Below, piece by piece: positions 1-11,091 of a stretch of DNA of 64,000 bases. Position 1 is the stretch's first letter; every line of letters begins with the position of its first letter. The translations under genes and the position numbers were made by a program. This DNA is from Neoscytalidium dimidiatum. Lineage: Eukaryota; Ascomycota; Dothideomycetes; Botryosphaeriales; Botryosphaeriaceae. The notes under the pieces are model-generated. The model searched no databases. It saw nothing but the letters and a program-made list of their open reading frames with translations, and was not told the origin of the DNA. The stretch lies in contig CM074697.1 in NCBI GenBank assembly GCA_037367355.1, forward strand, positions 3,968,001 through 4,032,000. Reading direction: 5' to 3'.

Positions 1-318
1 GCCCAGCGTGCTCGTCAACTCAATGACTTCCATCACTTCGTCCACTGTCGCACCCTCCTTCAGAGCTTCCTTGATATGTGCTTGAATGCCCGGAAGGTAC
101 AAATGAGTGGAAGAGCTGTCGACAGCTATGGATACCAAGTGCTGCACTTTGAGGGGAAGATGTCTCTTCTTCCGTGGTACAGCCCTGAGCTTCATGCTGG
201 CTTCGAAGGTTTCTGGGCTCAGTTGGAGAACACTCTGCCAACCATTATCCAGCGCATCCTTTCCGAATTCATCCGTGAACTGCTCCTCCAGCTTTGCGTG
301 ATTCTTTGATGATGCCAT
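1..318 (-). CDS. Carboxymuconolactone decarboxylase (AhpD-like) family protein, 3' end beyond window
   Basis: The minus strand from ATG at 316-318 is open to base 1 (106 codons), so the C-terminus lies outside the window. The protein reads MASSKNHAKLEEQF at the start and then shows the family pattern: a basic VPRKKRH stretch, VQHLVSIAVDSSSTHLY, a GIQAHIKEAL helix, then GATVDEVMEVIELTSTLG at the edge. This helix with H-x3-AL-x2-GAT-x2-E is typical of the CMD/AhpD fold, whose members decarboxylate gamma-carboxymuconolactone or act as peroxidases. The usual catalytic Cys/His region would lie at or beyond the edge. Which substrate it uses cannot be told. A second CMD-family gene lies 2.7 kb to the right. 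Confidence 0.75.
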   Translation of the reverse strand, partial: MASSKNHAKLEEQFTDEFGKDALDNGWQSVLQLSPETFEASMKLRAVPRKKRHLPLKVQHLVSIAVDSSSTHLYLPGIQAHIKEALKEGATVDEVMEVIELTSTLG

Positions 319-918
319 TCAGAATGTGGTCAATTGCTTCGTCCTGCGGCAAATTTACAATGCGGGCATCGGAAAATGATATGAAAAAACGTGGAGGGTC
401 GTGATGGAGAGAGAGGCTGCCCCACCCTCGCCAAGTGTACCCCGCATCACCCCGCAGTGGACCCGGATTTCCCTTTCTGGCAACTAAACATCCCCGGCCA
501 TCTCACCAAAGCACATTGGCAGCGCGAGGTTTGGCTAGGTAAACATTGTCACTCAAAAAATTACTGAAACGGTCGGACGTTTCACGGACGGCCTGAAGCA
601 GTTATCTAGGCACAAAAAATCACCAAGCATGCTTCAATTTCGTACTACCATCGTCACTGGTTGGGCAACAAACTGTGCAACAGTCCTCATTGGAGTGTTG
701 CCTGGGCCTTCTCCCGCTATCAATGTCACATAAACCGAAATGAAGTTCACTCCTCGTGCCAGAATGAACACATTTCATTCATGTCCAACGAGTCTACCAG
801 ACTCTATCCACACGTCGTTTCCGCAGCAGCGTCTTTGAGTTGCACGCCCAAAAGTCTCCCCTAACGAGAATTCAAGCATTCGCCCAAATGAGCAACACAC
901 ATCCCACCCAGCACGCAC
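319..918. other. Intergenic, upstream of the CMD gene
   Basis: About 600 bases between the CMD start and the 3' end of the first metallo-hydrolase. Only short frames without family features are present. The right half is very C-rich (about 890-1,000), running into the GC-rich exon of the next gene. It should hold the CMD promoter; no specific site was recognised. Confidence 0.5.
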
Positions 919-2070
919 TCACCCACCCCTCCCGAAAAACCCAACGCCCCCCTCCCGCCCCTTCCCCCTCTCCCACTCCACATCGTGCGCAAACACCACC
1001 TCCACACCCCTCGCCTCCAGTCCCCTAATCCGCTCGATCGTCTCCTCCGCCCTCTTCCGATCCGCATGGATGCAGCACACCCTCCCCTCCCCGTCCCTCC
1101 ACTCCCCGATCGCCCGCTCGCCGCGCAGGATCCGCCGGTCGTGGCACGCGTCCCCGGCCAGGTACACCCACTCGTCGTCCCTGCCGGCGGCGGTCTTGCT
1201 GCTGCTACTCGCGCCCGTCCGCGCTAGCAGGTTGACGTGGCCCGGCAGGTGGCCCGGCGCGTCGACGACGCGCAGCGCGCCGTCGCCGAAGAGGTCGAGC
1301 GTCGCGGGCAGGCCGTGCGACGGGAGCGGGACCCAGGGGCCGGCGAAGCGCGGCGCGCCCGGCTGCGAGACTCGTGCGTCCGTTTTCGAACCCGGTTCGG
1401 GCGCCACGGCGGCGGCGGCGGCGGCGGCGGATGACGGGTCGGGGAGGGAGATGGTGCGCGCTGGGTCGAGCAGGTCGGGTTCGAAGTAGGAGTGCGTGCC
1501 GCGGAGGGATGGGGACGACGAGGACGACGACGAGCCGGAGAGCAGGGCGGACGCGCCGTGTCCGATGATGAAGGTGCTGTTGGGGAAGTCGCGCGGTTCG
1601 CCGATGTGGTCCCAGTGGACCTGGATTGGTTTTTTTTTTTTTTAGTTTTTGGTTGCTGGTGTTGGGGGGTGGGGCATGGGGAGACGCACGTGCGAGTAGA
1701 TGATGTAGTCGATGTCGTCGGGCTTCAGGCCGCCGGCTGCGAGGCTCTTGACGACGTCCGGGTCGGTGGAGAGCGGTTGCCTTGTGACTGCATGCTTGCG
1801 GATGGGCTCGGCGTAACGGGAGGGGTCGCGGCGGAGACCGAGGTCGAAGAGGATGCGGGTTCGTTTGCCCGTCTTGCGGTCGACGTGTTGGATGAGGAAG
1901 GCCAGCGAGGGGACCGTGTTGCGGGCTGTGTCTGATGCTGGGTGCACGAAGGCGGATTCCGGGAGCGTGAGATGGCCGGCTGAGAGAGCATGGACGTTGA
2001 CGGTGGCTTTCTCGTCAAGAGTCGGGAACAGTGGATGTTGGGTTTGCGTAACGACTACAGAAGAAGACAT
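919..2070 (-). CDS. Metallo-beta-lactamase-fold hydrolase (lactonase-like), two exons
   Basis: Two exons, 2070-1690 and 1620-919, separated by a 69-base intron with donor GTGCGT and acceptor ATCCAG; 360 residues. The join restores the metal-binding motif SHVHWDHIG (HxHxDH) exactly at the splice site, which is strong support for the structure. Further family landmarks are [10 protein letters not shown] near residue 73, GHVNLLAR with a metal-ligand His, and [14 protein letters not shown] with the bridging Asp. This is the arrangement of the AHL-lactonase/quorum-quenching subgroup of the MBL superfamily, enzymes that open lactone rings; the real substrate is unknown. A 7-residue alanine run lies mid-protein. 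The second exon is extremely GC-rich. It is a clear paralogue of the intronless gene at 18350-19306. It is transcribed away from the CMD gene at 3066. Confidence 0.88.
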
Positions 2071-3065
2071 AGCGAAACGGGTCTTCTACGATCCTCGGTC
2101 TCCATTGGCCTGGACGCAACAAGCCTTTATCAGTAATAATAAGGCCCCGCAAGGTGTAAGGCGCGCTAGGAGACTAGGTAAGCTACACAGGGAAAATGAT
2201 TTACGCGCCTTTTTGCCCCGCAGGTGGAATAAGCAGAATCCAAAACACCCTTTTTACCTTCTTTCCCGTGGCTACCTACCGGCCGTACTCCGCCTTTCAC
2301 GGTCCCGCCCACTTCCTATGCCATCCGATTGTCTACCCAATTCCATGGGAGCTGCCAGTGCAGTCATCAGAGAATAGGGGCTTTTCCCAGTATGCTTGAA
2401 ACATAGCTCGGATGTTTAACCACAGAGATTTCATCTATGGTGAATCCCTCCATAATTCTATCTAAATTGCTATCATGATTTGTGATGGGACTAAATGGTA
2501 GTTTTGTCCCTTGAGGGTATAATTTGCTCCTTTTAGTTGAGATTTCTTAGAAATGCTCAAGTACGAGAATGCAGTACTGGAAATACGTATTCTAAAAGAA
2601 TGTAAATTGAGAGTCCCCATTGCGATGATTATCGGCTACGACAGCCTCAAATGCACAAAACGAAATACGGCATAGCACCAGAGACGCCACGCCGGACAGA
2701 TCACATAGAAGCTGTCGGACTGGCGCACCCCAAGAGTTCACGCACATGTTCTGGATGTACCCCATTCCCAAAAAGGGTTGATCTGTTGCTGAGGCAGAGA
2801 TGTGGAATGCGTGTCGTCATTGCCAAAGGTGGGGCTTGGGGTAACCCCGCAGACTTCGGCAAACCCCTCGCTGAACCAACAACCTATTTGCCCGATATCG
2901 CAGGGACAAGAATCTTTTTGTCCTTTTTACGAAGCAGAAAAATCCGGCTTCTTGTCTTCGAATTTCTCATCAGCGACCTTAGACATACTTGATACTCAAC
3001 TGTCCACCTACCGCGTCCACGCTGTCGTGCTTGTTCTCTCTCAATTGCCACCAAACACCAACAAA
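2071..3065. promoter_or_regulatory. Divergent intergenic region between hydrolase and CMD gene
   Basis: Almost 1 kb separating two divergently transcribed genes. The middle (about 2,400-2,640) is AT-rich, the edges are more mixed. No recognisable operator was found. Because the flanking genes are plausibly in one pathway, this may be a shared promoter; that is inference. Confidence 0.4.
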
Positions 3066-3512
3066 ATGAGCACAGACCCCAAACTCGATCCGCTGCACAA
3101 GCAGCTCTTCGACGAAGGCCTGAAGATGCGCCGCAGCGTCCTGGGGGACGCCTATGTTGACCGGGCCCTTGGGAAGGGCTCCACCGAATTCTCCAAACCC
3201 GGCCAGGAGCTCACGACGGAATGGTGCTGGGGCTACGCATGGACACGACCCGGCCTCGAGAAGAAACAGAGGAGCTTGCTCAACATCGGCATGCTGATGG
3301 CGCTCAATCGAGCACCTGAGTTGGCCGTGCACATCCGGGGCGCCAGGAACAATGGCCTGACCGAGCTGGAGATCCGCGAGGCCATCTTACATTGCACGAC
3401 ATATTGTGGCGTTCCGGCAGGAGTGGACGCAATGAAGACTGCGGAGAAGGTGTTGGATGAGATGGCTGAGAATGGCGAGATGCCGCGGGAGCTCGGTAAG
3501 AAGGTCGCGTAA
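3066..3512 (+). CDS. Carboxymuconolactone decarboxylase family protein (PcaC-like)
   Basis: A single-exon gene of 148 residues. The start at 3066 is chosen because it sits in a good ACAAAATGA context and gives the usual family length; the open frame runs further upstream without family sequence. Landmarks: [18 protein letters not shown] near residue 20, [20 protein letters not shown] near residue 58, which corresponds to the conserved W-x-RPGL-x-x-K/R-x-RSL of gamma-carboxymuconolactone decarboxylases, then [20 protein letters not shown] and a C-terminal [11 protein letters not shown] helix. In the protocatechuate branch of the beta-ketoadipate pathway such enzymes make the enol-lactone, but fungi usually use another route, so a role in secondary or xenobiotic metabolism is equally possible. 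Related in family, but not closely similar, to the partial gene at the left edge. Confidence 0.9.
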   Translation: MSTDPKLDPLHKQLFDEGLKMRRSVLGDAYVDRALGKGSTEFSKPGQELTTEWCWGYAWTRPGLEKKQRSLLNIGMLMALNRAPELAVHIRGARNNGLTELEIREAILHCTTYCGVPAGVDAMKTAEKVLDEMAENGEMPRELGKKVA

Positions 3513-3900
3513 GAGTACAGCTTCACCTCGAAGAGGAGCGCTGGCTTGAGAACGTCCGCGAATCTACATGCTGCAAGTTCGTACACGAAACATTGATACA
3601 CGAGCGGAAGATGGTTTCCGCATACACTTGGTAACTCAGCGATATATGAGAGCCTTCCATCGAGAATTATAGCAATATTATCGAGTTTCAGCCACACCAA
3701 TGGAAACGTGATTTAGTTCGCTGTTGTAATCCTAATGAGGCCCTCCATGTAGATCGCAGGAGGCAACAGTTGCCGAGGCGGGACGGAGATCCCCTCCGCA
3801 GCGTGTTTACTTATGGTTCCCCGCATCTCCGCATTCCTCTCCAACGACTCCCACAGCTCGTTCCCACGCCCCCGTCTTACCTGCGTGTCGAAGCTTCGGT
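3513..3900. other. Intergenic, upstream of the zinc-finger regulator
   Basis: About 390 bases holding the 3' end of the CMD gene and the leader of the regulator. Nothing else recognised. Confidence 0.4.
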
Positions 3901-6679
3901 ATGCCCCCGACCGACTTGCTGGAAGGGACAGTCGAGCACGCTGAGCCTCGGCCGGCTCCTAAGAAGCTGAAGCGATTTCAATGCCGACGCTGCCAGAGGC
4001 TCTTTGCCCGCTTAGAGCACTTACAGCGCCACGAGAGGACCCGTAAGCCCTAACGCTATTCTCGATGAAGCTGAGTCAGTTCTCACCAATTAGCAGATAC
4101 ACAAGAGAAGCCATTCGTGTGCGATCAATGTGATTCCCGCTTCACAAGAAGGTACAGGGCATCTCGCTGCCTGCTGAATCGCGCCGTACTAAACTTTTCC
4201 GCTCAGTGACCTTCTCATCCGCCATGAGCGGCTTTCACATAATAAGGAAGGTTCAAAAAGAAAGAGCGCCAAGGAGCCCTTGGGTGAGGATCCAGGCTCT
4301 CTGAAAATTGACAAGAGGGTGAGGATTGCATCCAACGAGGATGGCGAAGGTCAGGGAGCAAGTGGCGACCGTCCAGATTCACCGACTTTGAATCTACGAA
4401 ATTCGCCGTTTCCTGCAAACATGAACCCAGCTCCAGTCATGTCCGTGGATACGAGCTTCCACTCACCACTAGCAGCCTTGTCTTTTGCTGCAGAGCAAAG
4501 TGCTTTCCAAGATGCTATGGCTGCATCTTCGCCGTTCCATCAAATAGCCCAGGTAGATTCGTTGCCAACGTCTACCACCGTGGGAGGCTCAGCACCTCCA
4601 GCAGATCCAGAATTCTCCGAGACTTTGGACAGCCTTGCAGCCTTTCTTGAGCATGAGCCGCTATCGTCGTACCACTTCTCCTCGACTATCACCGCAGAAC
4701 AGCCCGTGCCATTCTTTTCGCCAGAATCTATCCTGAATTCAACAGAATTTGATACTCATCAAGGACCAAATGCGCACCCCGCTTTCAGTCAAAGCCACTT
4801 AGAAGAACCAAATTCATTCTCACGATTTGGGTCTCGATTGCCGTCACTCCAGCCGGAAGAGCAGCAACCTGAAGCACGGCGTCGGCCTACAAGCACGAGG
4901 CCGATTTCTGACATCTCCAATGAGGACAGACAGAGCATTCTTGACAGAATGGCAGAGTTTTCTTCAGTCATACCGCCGGATTTTCGGCTTCCGTCACGAT
5001 TGTCGTTGTCTCGTTACATTGGCGCATACATCAACGGATTTCACGAGCATCTCCCGTTCTTGCACATACCTACCATGACTGTCGAAAATACTTCGGTGGA
5101 ACTTCTCCTAGCGCTAGCGGCTGTAGGAGCTCAGTACTGCTTCGAGGCTGAAAAGGGAGTCCAGCTCTTCCACACTGCTCGCGCTATTTCGAACCAACGG
5201 ATTAGGAAAAGAGATGCAAGCCTTTCTTGGCCTAGCAGAGATTCATACTCCGACAACTCATCTGGAGACGCGGTATTCTCGCCATCCTACCATCGCCAAC
5301 ACTCGAGCAGGAGCAGCTCAGTCAATGGCCCTCTAGGCCTGCCGTCTGAGCCAGAACACCCAGCAGCTAGGGACAACCTTATCCAGACCGCACAGGCTCT
5401 GCTGATCCTCATGGCCATGGCAACATGGGCCAAACACAAAGAGATTCTCCGCGAAGCCCTTGCCATCCAGAGCATCCTCGCCACTCTCGTCCGAGACGAC
5501 GGACTGCACAGTACACCCGTACCTCCCGACATCAGCTGGGAAGACTGGGCCTTGCAAGAATCGCGCACACGCACAAAGTTCATCGTCTTCTGCTTCTTCA
5601 ATCTGCACTGCATCGTCTACAACATCCCACCCCTGATCCTCAACTCCGAGCTGAAAATGCGCCTCCCCTGCAACGCCACCGAGTTCAAAGCCGCATCCGC
5701 CTCCAAGTGGAATGAAGCGCGCAAACGCGGCATCGGCTCCGGCACGACGACCAGCAACTTCCAAGACGCGCTGCGCCGGCTCTTTTCGCGCGGCGGGCGC
5801 GACATCACCGAGTGGAACTCCTCGCTCGGCAACTACATCCTGATCCACGCGCTCATCCAGCACATCTTCTTCGTGCGGCAAACCGCCCGGTGCCGCTTCT
5901 CGCCCGTCACCACCTCCTCGTCCACCTCCAACGCCGCCTCCCCCGGCGACCTCACCCCGGAGGACATCACCTCCCTCGAGCACGCCCTCCGCAACTGGCA
6001 GCTCGGCTGGAAGCGCAACCCGGAATCCTCGCTCGACCCGATGGACCCGAACGGCCCGGTCGCGTTCAACAGCACCGCGCTCCTCCGCCTGGCCTACATC
6101 CGGCTCAACGTCGACACGGGGCCCGGCCGCGCGCTCGACACGCGCGACCCGGCGGCCGTGGCGCGGGCGCTGCGCGACGCGCGGCCCGCGATCAGGCGCA
6201 CGCCGAAGCTGGTGCGCGCGGTGCTGCACTCGGCGCACGCGCTGAGCATCCCCGTCAAGATCGGGATCCGGCTGGTGGCCAAGACGCAGACGTTCGTGTG
6301 GAGCATCCAGCACAGCCTGTGCAGCCTCGAGTGCGCCTTCCTGCTGAGCAAGTGGCTCGAGAGCCTGTCGTGCAGCGGCGGCGGCGGCAGCAGCAGCAGC
6401 AGCAGCAGCGCGGCGCCCGTTCAGCCGCCCGTCAGCGAGGACGAGAGGCGGATCCTCGGCCTGGTGAGGACGATGCTGGACGAGACCGAGTTCGCGGTGC
6501 CGGCCGACCAGGCGGCCGGGCTGGACGTCGCGAGCCCGGAGCTGGTGAGGCGGCTGAATGCGGGCGTGTTGAGGGTCTGGGCGACGATTTTTCGCGGCGC
6601 GCAGACATGGGCGCTGGTGGATGTAATTGGGAGCTCGTTGAACATTTATGCAGATATGCTGGAGGGGAACCCAGCATGA
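3901..6679 (+). CDS. C2H2 zinc-finger transcription factor with fungal-specific TF domain
   Basis: Three exons: 3901-4042, 4097-4151 and 4207-6679; 889 residues. The introns (54 and 55 bases) fall inside the finger region and splicing assembles two classical C2H2 fingers: C28-x2-C31-x12-H44-x3-H48, linker TQEKPF, then C56-x2-C59-x12-H72-x4-H77. A basic stretch GSKRKSAK follows. From about residue 330 a fungal-specific transcription factor (Fungal_trans) domain begins with LSRYIGAYINGFHEHLPFLH and runs to roughly residue 640. A Gly/Ser repeat lies near residues 785-800. This domain pair is typical of fungal regulators of carbon or specialised metabolism, so it could control the neighbouring catabolic genes, though nothing in the DNA proves this. 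Codon use changes from balanced to strongly G/C-ending from about 5,600 onward. Confidence 0.9.
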
Positions 6680-6944
6680 AAGCGAACTATTTATAAATTA
6701 TTACTAAGCAGACTTTTAACGCTCTATCTAATAGGTGTTAGTCTTCCATGACTTCCGGTTTTCCAGCCCCACTCGACTAAGTCCCACCTCCACTAACTTG
6801 AAACGCGGCGGCAACATAAGATATCTCTCTTTCCCCGCAACTACCAATCGACATGGCCAGTTGTCGCGAAAGGTCAGCTGCCCAAAAGGACAGGCGGGAA
6901 CGGTTTGTACAAAAAGGTGAACCTTTCGCGTATGCCACAAACAG

Positions 6945-8601
6945 ATGCCGCCGCTCACGTTGTCGGTAGGGAAACACCCTCGAGCTGTCAGCAAATCAAA
7001 CGAGCAGAGACCTGTTCGTAGAAGCGCACGTCTGAACACGGAGTACAGCGAAAACACCGAGCGCCAACATTATCTACCGGCAATCGAGACGTTGTGCAAA
7101 GAGGTATGTGACATCGTTCTACTATGCTCTTTCAGCGAACGGAAGCTAACTTCTGTAGGGCAGGCCGACTGCCTCGCCATCCAAGAATCGAAAGCGATTG
7201 CGTGAAGTCGAAAACCTGCTTGACGACAATAATCTAACTGTGCCCCTCCGAAAGCGACCACGGATATCTCCAGGCTCCAGCGCTGAAAGACCGAGTGATC
7301 ACGAAGGACAATTTTGCGACAGGAGTACCCAAATTAATCCCATCGGTTATTGGCGGAAGGAACAAACTTGGCCAAACGAATACTTTGAGCCGAGCATAAT
7401 GAGTCATCTGCTTGTAAGGAGGAAGTCAACACCCTCCCTTCGGCGTAAACGATCGGACTCGGGCTCACTTGCGGCTGGCTCCAATACACCAAGCGATCAA
7501 AAGCCGAGAGAGGAGAAGGCCGCACCATATCAGGACCCGCGTTATAAGACCCTACTTGAAACCAAGGGCAGTTTCATGCGCAATTATGTAGGCACAAATG
7601 AGGAGGGAATCAAGGAGGATAGCAAGCGTCTTTGGCAAACCTTGCTAGGGACGGAGCAAACCATCCCTCAGCCTTCGCTATTTGACGATGATATATTCAG
7701 CAAGACCTGCGAAATGATAGATAGCCGGAACGAAGCGAAGGTTATCCAAGACATTAGTCGGCTACTCGTTCCATCAGCTCAGGCTCTGGCTACACGTAGT
7801 CCCAGACTTGAATGTCTTATTGAAAGTGTCAACGAAGGCTGGAATAACGCCATCCCTTTAACAGGTACTCGTCCGCAGCCTGACTACTCCTTGGGATTCA
7901 AACGCGAGGCGTTTACAGGAGAGCAGCTCGACAAACTTTCACCTTTCATTGGCGACTTCATCGCTGGCGATCAATCCTTCTTCATGGCCACGTACTACAT
8001 GTACTTCCCTTTTCTGACGTGCGAAGTAAAATGTGGTGCTGCAGCACTTGATGTTGCAGATCGGCAGAATGCTCACAGCATGACACTTGCAGTTAGAGCG
8101 ATCGTCGAGCTTTTCCGGCTCGTAAAGCGCGAACAAGAGCTCCACCGGCAAATCCTGGCCTTCTCGATCTCCCACGACCACCGATCGGTGAGAATCTACG
8201 GCCACTACCCTGTGATCGACGGAAGCCAGACTACCTTTCATCGCCATCCTATTCACGAGTTCAGCTTCGTGGCACTGGAGGGCAGAGAGAAGTGGACGGC
8301 ATATAGGTTCACGAAGAACGTCTATCACATATGGATGCCGACGCACCTGGACAGGATCCGCTCTGCCATTGACGGGCTCCCTTCTGGTTTCGACTTTGAA
8401 GTCCCGCTGCTTCCAGAGGGATCCGGGCTTTCGCATGACTTGGAAAGCCATCATCTCTCGCGAGCATTCACGGGGCCAGAATCTTTACCGGGGGAGCGTG
8501 GCAGTCAATCGGCCATTGGTGACGCAGGACACATCACCCCCGAACCCTCATTTACTGGGCGAGGAGCATCAAAAAAGCCGAGGAGAAATGCTGCGAAATA
8601 G
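6945..8601 (+). CDS. DUF7924-like protein with a possible PD-(D/E)XK core
   Basis: Two exons, 6945-7103 and 7159-8601, joined across a 55-base intron (GTATGT...TGTAG); 533 residues. The N-terminus is basic (RPVRRSARLN) and the first 190 residues look disordered with several RKR clusters that could be nuclear signals. The conserved C-terminal domain starts about residue 290 and includes MYFPFLTCEVKCGAAALDVA, DRQNAHSMTLAVRAIVELF, AFSISHDHRSVRIYGHYPVI and YHIWMPTHLDRI. I recognise this as the fungal family labelled DUF7924, which is expanded in many filamentous fungi and has no known function. The pair P-D at 294-295 and E342-x-K344 resembles a PD-(D/E)XK nuclease active site; that is inference. 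The protein ends in a basic KKPRRNAAK tail. Confidence 0.82.
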
Positions 8602-9499
8602 CTGGCCTCGAGTGCGAAAAACTCACAATTCATTGTCATTTCGCCTTCAATTTTGTGAACAATCTGCTTCTATATGCCTAGCGGAGAGTGAATACAGATA
8701 ATACTTATTGTCGAAGCCGTTGAATTATAATCCTCTGTGTTTGAAGTAAACGTCTATAGAAATCTATGCTGGTTTTGTACTGCGTCCACCTGGGATTTCA
8801 CATTCATATAAAGCGTGTCTCTTCGGGGAAACCTTCGCATTTTCGAAATTCTTCCGACAAACAGCTTAAGTACCCCCAATGTTCCCGCGGCTTGGTTTTC
8901 GCCATTCTCCAAACTTTCTTTTTCCCTCTTTCTTATCATTCTCCCTGTCTCCCCTGCCTGCCCCATTCCATTGTACAGCTGAAGCTGCGGCCAGAAATTC
9001 CCGCAATGAGCTCAATTCAGCGGCGGTGCGGAGAGGCAAGTGGGCATAAGCACACCACAACCCCCAAGCTCGATTTCACTTCTGTCTGCGTTGCTAATGA
9101 GACTTTTCTTTTCCCCCAGGAATCGCCCTCTTTGGCTTCCTAAAGTCTAACGACCGAGTCCCCTTCATCCGTTCTCTCATGTACTTTGAATTAACCACTT
9201 TAATCCGTACATCAACCGACAACGTGCGCATATCGATCTCTCTTCTCCAGGCATCAGAACGAAATCTACCTTTCCACTGGCTTCTTTCTTCCCTACCACC
9301 CTTTTCTTTTCTCTCTCTCTCTCCCCCTCCTTCCATTTCTCCCGGGGGATCCTATAGTAATACTGTTACAGGCCGCAGACGGCGATATTCTACTATATAA
9401 GCTATAATGTCCTTTAAGTATATCTTCTAACGCTAACCTTCTTGTACTAAAAGCTACAGAGCATTATTAGCCTCTTTTCTTTTACGCTTAATTTGAAAG
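8602..9499. other. Intergenic, pyrimidine-rich then AT-rich
   Basis: About 900 bases with CT-rich stretches (8,920-8,960 and 9,285-9,345) and an AT-rich part after 9,380. Open frames are short and show no domain. The AT-rich stretch directly abuts the truncated end of the FAD monooxygenase pseudogene and may be a remnant of a mobile element. Confidence 0.4.
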
Positions 9500-10273
9500 C
9501 CCCTTTGAAGCGCGGGGCCCAGGAGGCGTACTCCTTTAGCATGGCCGCTTGAACAGCCTCGCGGTCAGCGGCGTCGATACCGCTGTCGACGTGCCATGAT
9601 TCAGACTTGCGCATGAATACCTAGAGTGGGGTACTGCGAATCGTCTGCCGCTGTAGGCTCACCAATCGCTCGCCGCGGCCAAACACTCAGTGCAATCCAT
9701 TGCCCGTCGTCTCAGACACGTCCGGACACGCTGTATCTGGGTCCTCAATCCACATTTCGTATCCGCACAGTCCGGCGTAAAAAGGCGGCACCGTGCAGAG
9801 GAGGTTGCGCGCCTTGGACCGCGCGCCCTCAGCTCCCACGACTAGCCCGAAGCCGCGTTCGATGTGAGACTCGGGTTGATCGGATTGCAGAGTGCCGTCC
9901 GGGTTGACGCGCTCGAACCCTCCCGTAGCGAATCTAGTAGCATCTTACGTAGGTGTGGCCGATCAATCTCGGGGCACGCAAGCTCAAGGCCGTTGATGTT
10001 GAGGTACTGACATTAGGTCTCGTCGCTGATGACATATGCTTGGCCGTCATAACGTGCGCACTTCTAGAACTCGTCCCAGAAGCCGGCCTCTTTGATCGCG
10101 TCTTGACCGGATCCTGGGTGCAGGTCGAAGCAACCGCCGTTGGTGGCTCGGTGCGCAGGAGTTGGGTCTTTTTCAAAGACAGTACATGAGATCTTGTGCA
10201 CCTAGAAGATTCGGGAGAGGGTAGGCCCGACTGGTCCAGCACGGATGATGGCGGCCTTTGATTGAGGGGACAT
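9500..10273 (-). pseudogene. FAD-dependent monooxygenase pseudogene (TetX/PHBH-like), stop-riddled and truncated
   Basis: Reading the minus strand from ATG at 10271-10273 gives AAIIRAGPVGPTLSRIF then stop, followed by continued homology-like sequence: CFDLHPGSGQDAIKEAGFWDEF, stop, then EIDRPHLRKMLLDSL, FGLVVGAEGARSKARNLL and LKEYASWAPRFK. The order (Rossmann GPVGP loop, DLHPGSGQ, IDRPHLRKMLLDSL, VVGAEGARSK 'DG' motif) is that of class A flavin monooxygenases. Three in-frame stops at 10202-10204, 10064-10066 and 10013-10015 precede any frame change, so the first part decayed by point mutation. A deletion follows DSL and the frame shifts again near 9,700-9,640. The C-terminal third with the GD motif is missing and the homology ends at an AT-rich junction. 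Clearly non-functional. Confidence 0.85.
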
Positions 10274-11091
10274 TATTGGAACGGAGAAGTTAAGAATTGT
10301 ACTGGAAATAACTTGAGAGGCAGTGAAACATGAAGCTGGAGTGACTTTGATACCAGTAAGTAGCCTACAGTCGCGGTATATATACTGTTACAATAAGACG
10401 TAGTTCAAACCCCTATTTTCTGTGTTTGGGCGTTGTGACTGTTATGCAGCTCGGCCAAAGAGCCAAGCCAACATGGTCACCAGACGATGCTTCGACGCCT
10501 CCCGAGCGCCAGCCAAGTCACCTCAAGGCCGAGGGCCGAATGAAGTCACTTTTGTCTTGACTCACAGAGATCCCTAAGATGAAGATAGTAGAAGCACTAG
10601 ATTCATCTGCACACGCACCACGAAGCGCAGGTGTAGGTAAAGACGTAGGTTGAAATCTTTGATCGAGTCAAGAGTCCACAGCCGAGGAGTTATCTGGGAT
10701 AGCCGACTTGGTCATTCTATTCGGCCGTTATACTCGGTCATTACACTCGGTCATTCAACTCAATCACTCCATTCGGTCATTACATTCGGTGTCCAAAGGC
10801 ACCGGCCACGGTCAGATCAATGGTGAGGCCGCTATTCGGAGCTCGTATATCTTCGATCTCGTATCTCAACCGCGCATCACAACCCGGCGTTAGACGGCCT
10901 TGGTGCGTCGATAGGTGTAAGCAGACGGAAGACGGATGGTGAAATTGAAGTCGATTATGATAGTGGAGCGCCGGAGAGGCATTAATATCCAGCGCTTTGG
11001 TGTATGGGAGTCTTAAGCAATTCCTCATGCGAACTTCTGATTTTATCAGAATTCCGAAGGCCATAGTGTATCACTACGTTACATCGCGAAA
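10274..11091. other. Intergenic within the decayed island
   Basis: About 800 bases between two pseudogenes; contains the 13-bp tandem repeat listed separately. No convincing frame. Confidence 0.4.
10710..10787. repeat. Six tandem copies of a 13-bp unit
   Basis: Six consecutive imperfect 13-base units with consensus GGTCATTACATTC: GGTCATTCTATTC, GGCCGTTATACTC, GGTCATTACACTC, GGTCATTCAACTC, AATCACTCCATTC and GGTCATTACATTC. Unit length is constant, sequence drifts at 1-4 positions. A minisatellite or a cluster of protein-binding sites. Confidence 0.85.

Noticed and set aside
5333..6313. A 326-codon minus frame opposite the zinc-finger regulator gene
   Set aside because: It mirrors the GC-rich coding frame of the regulator, is rich in Arg/Gly/Val as antisense GC frames are, and has no domain.
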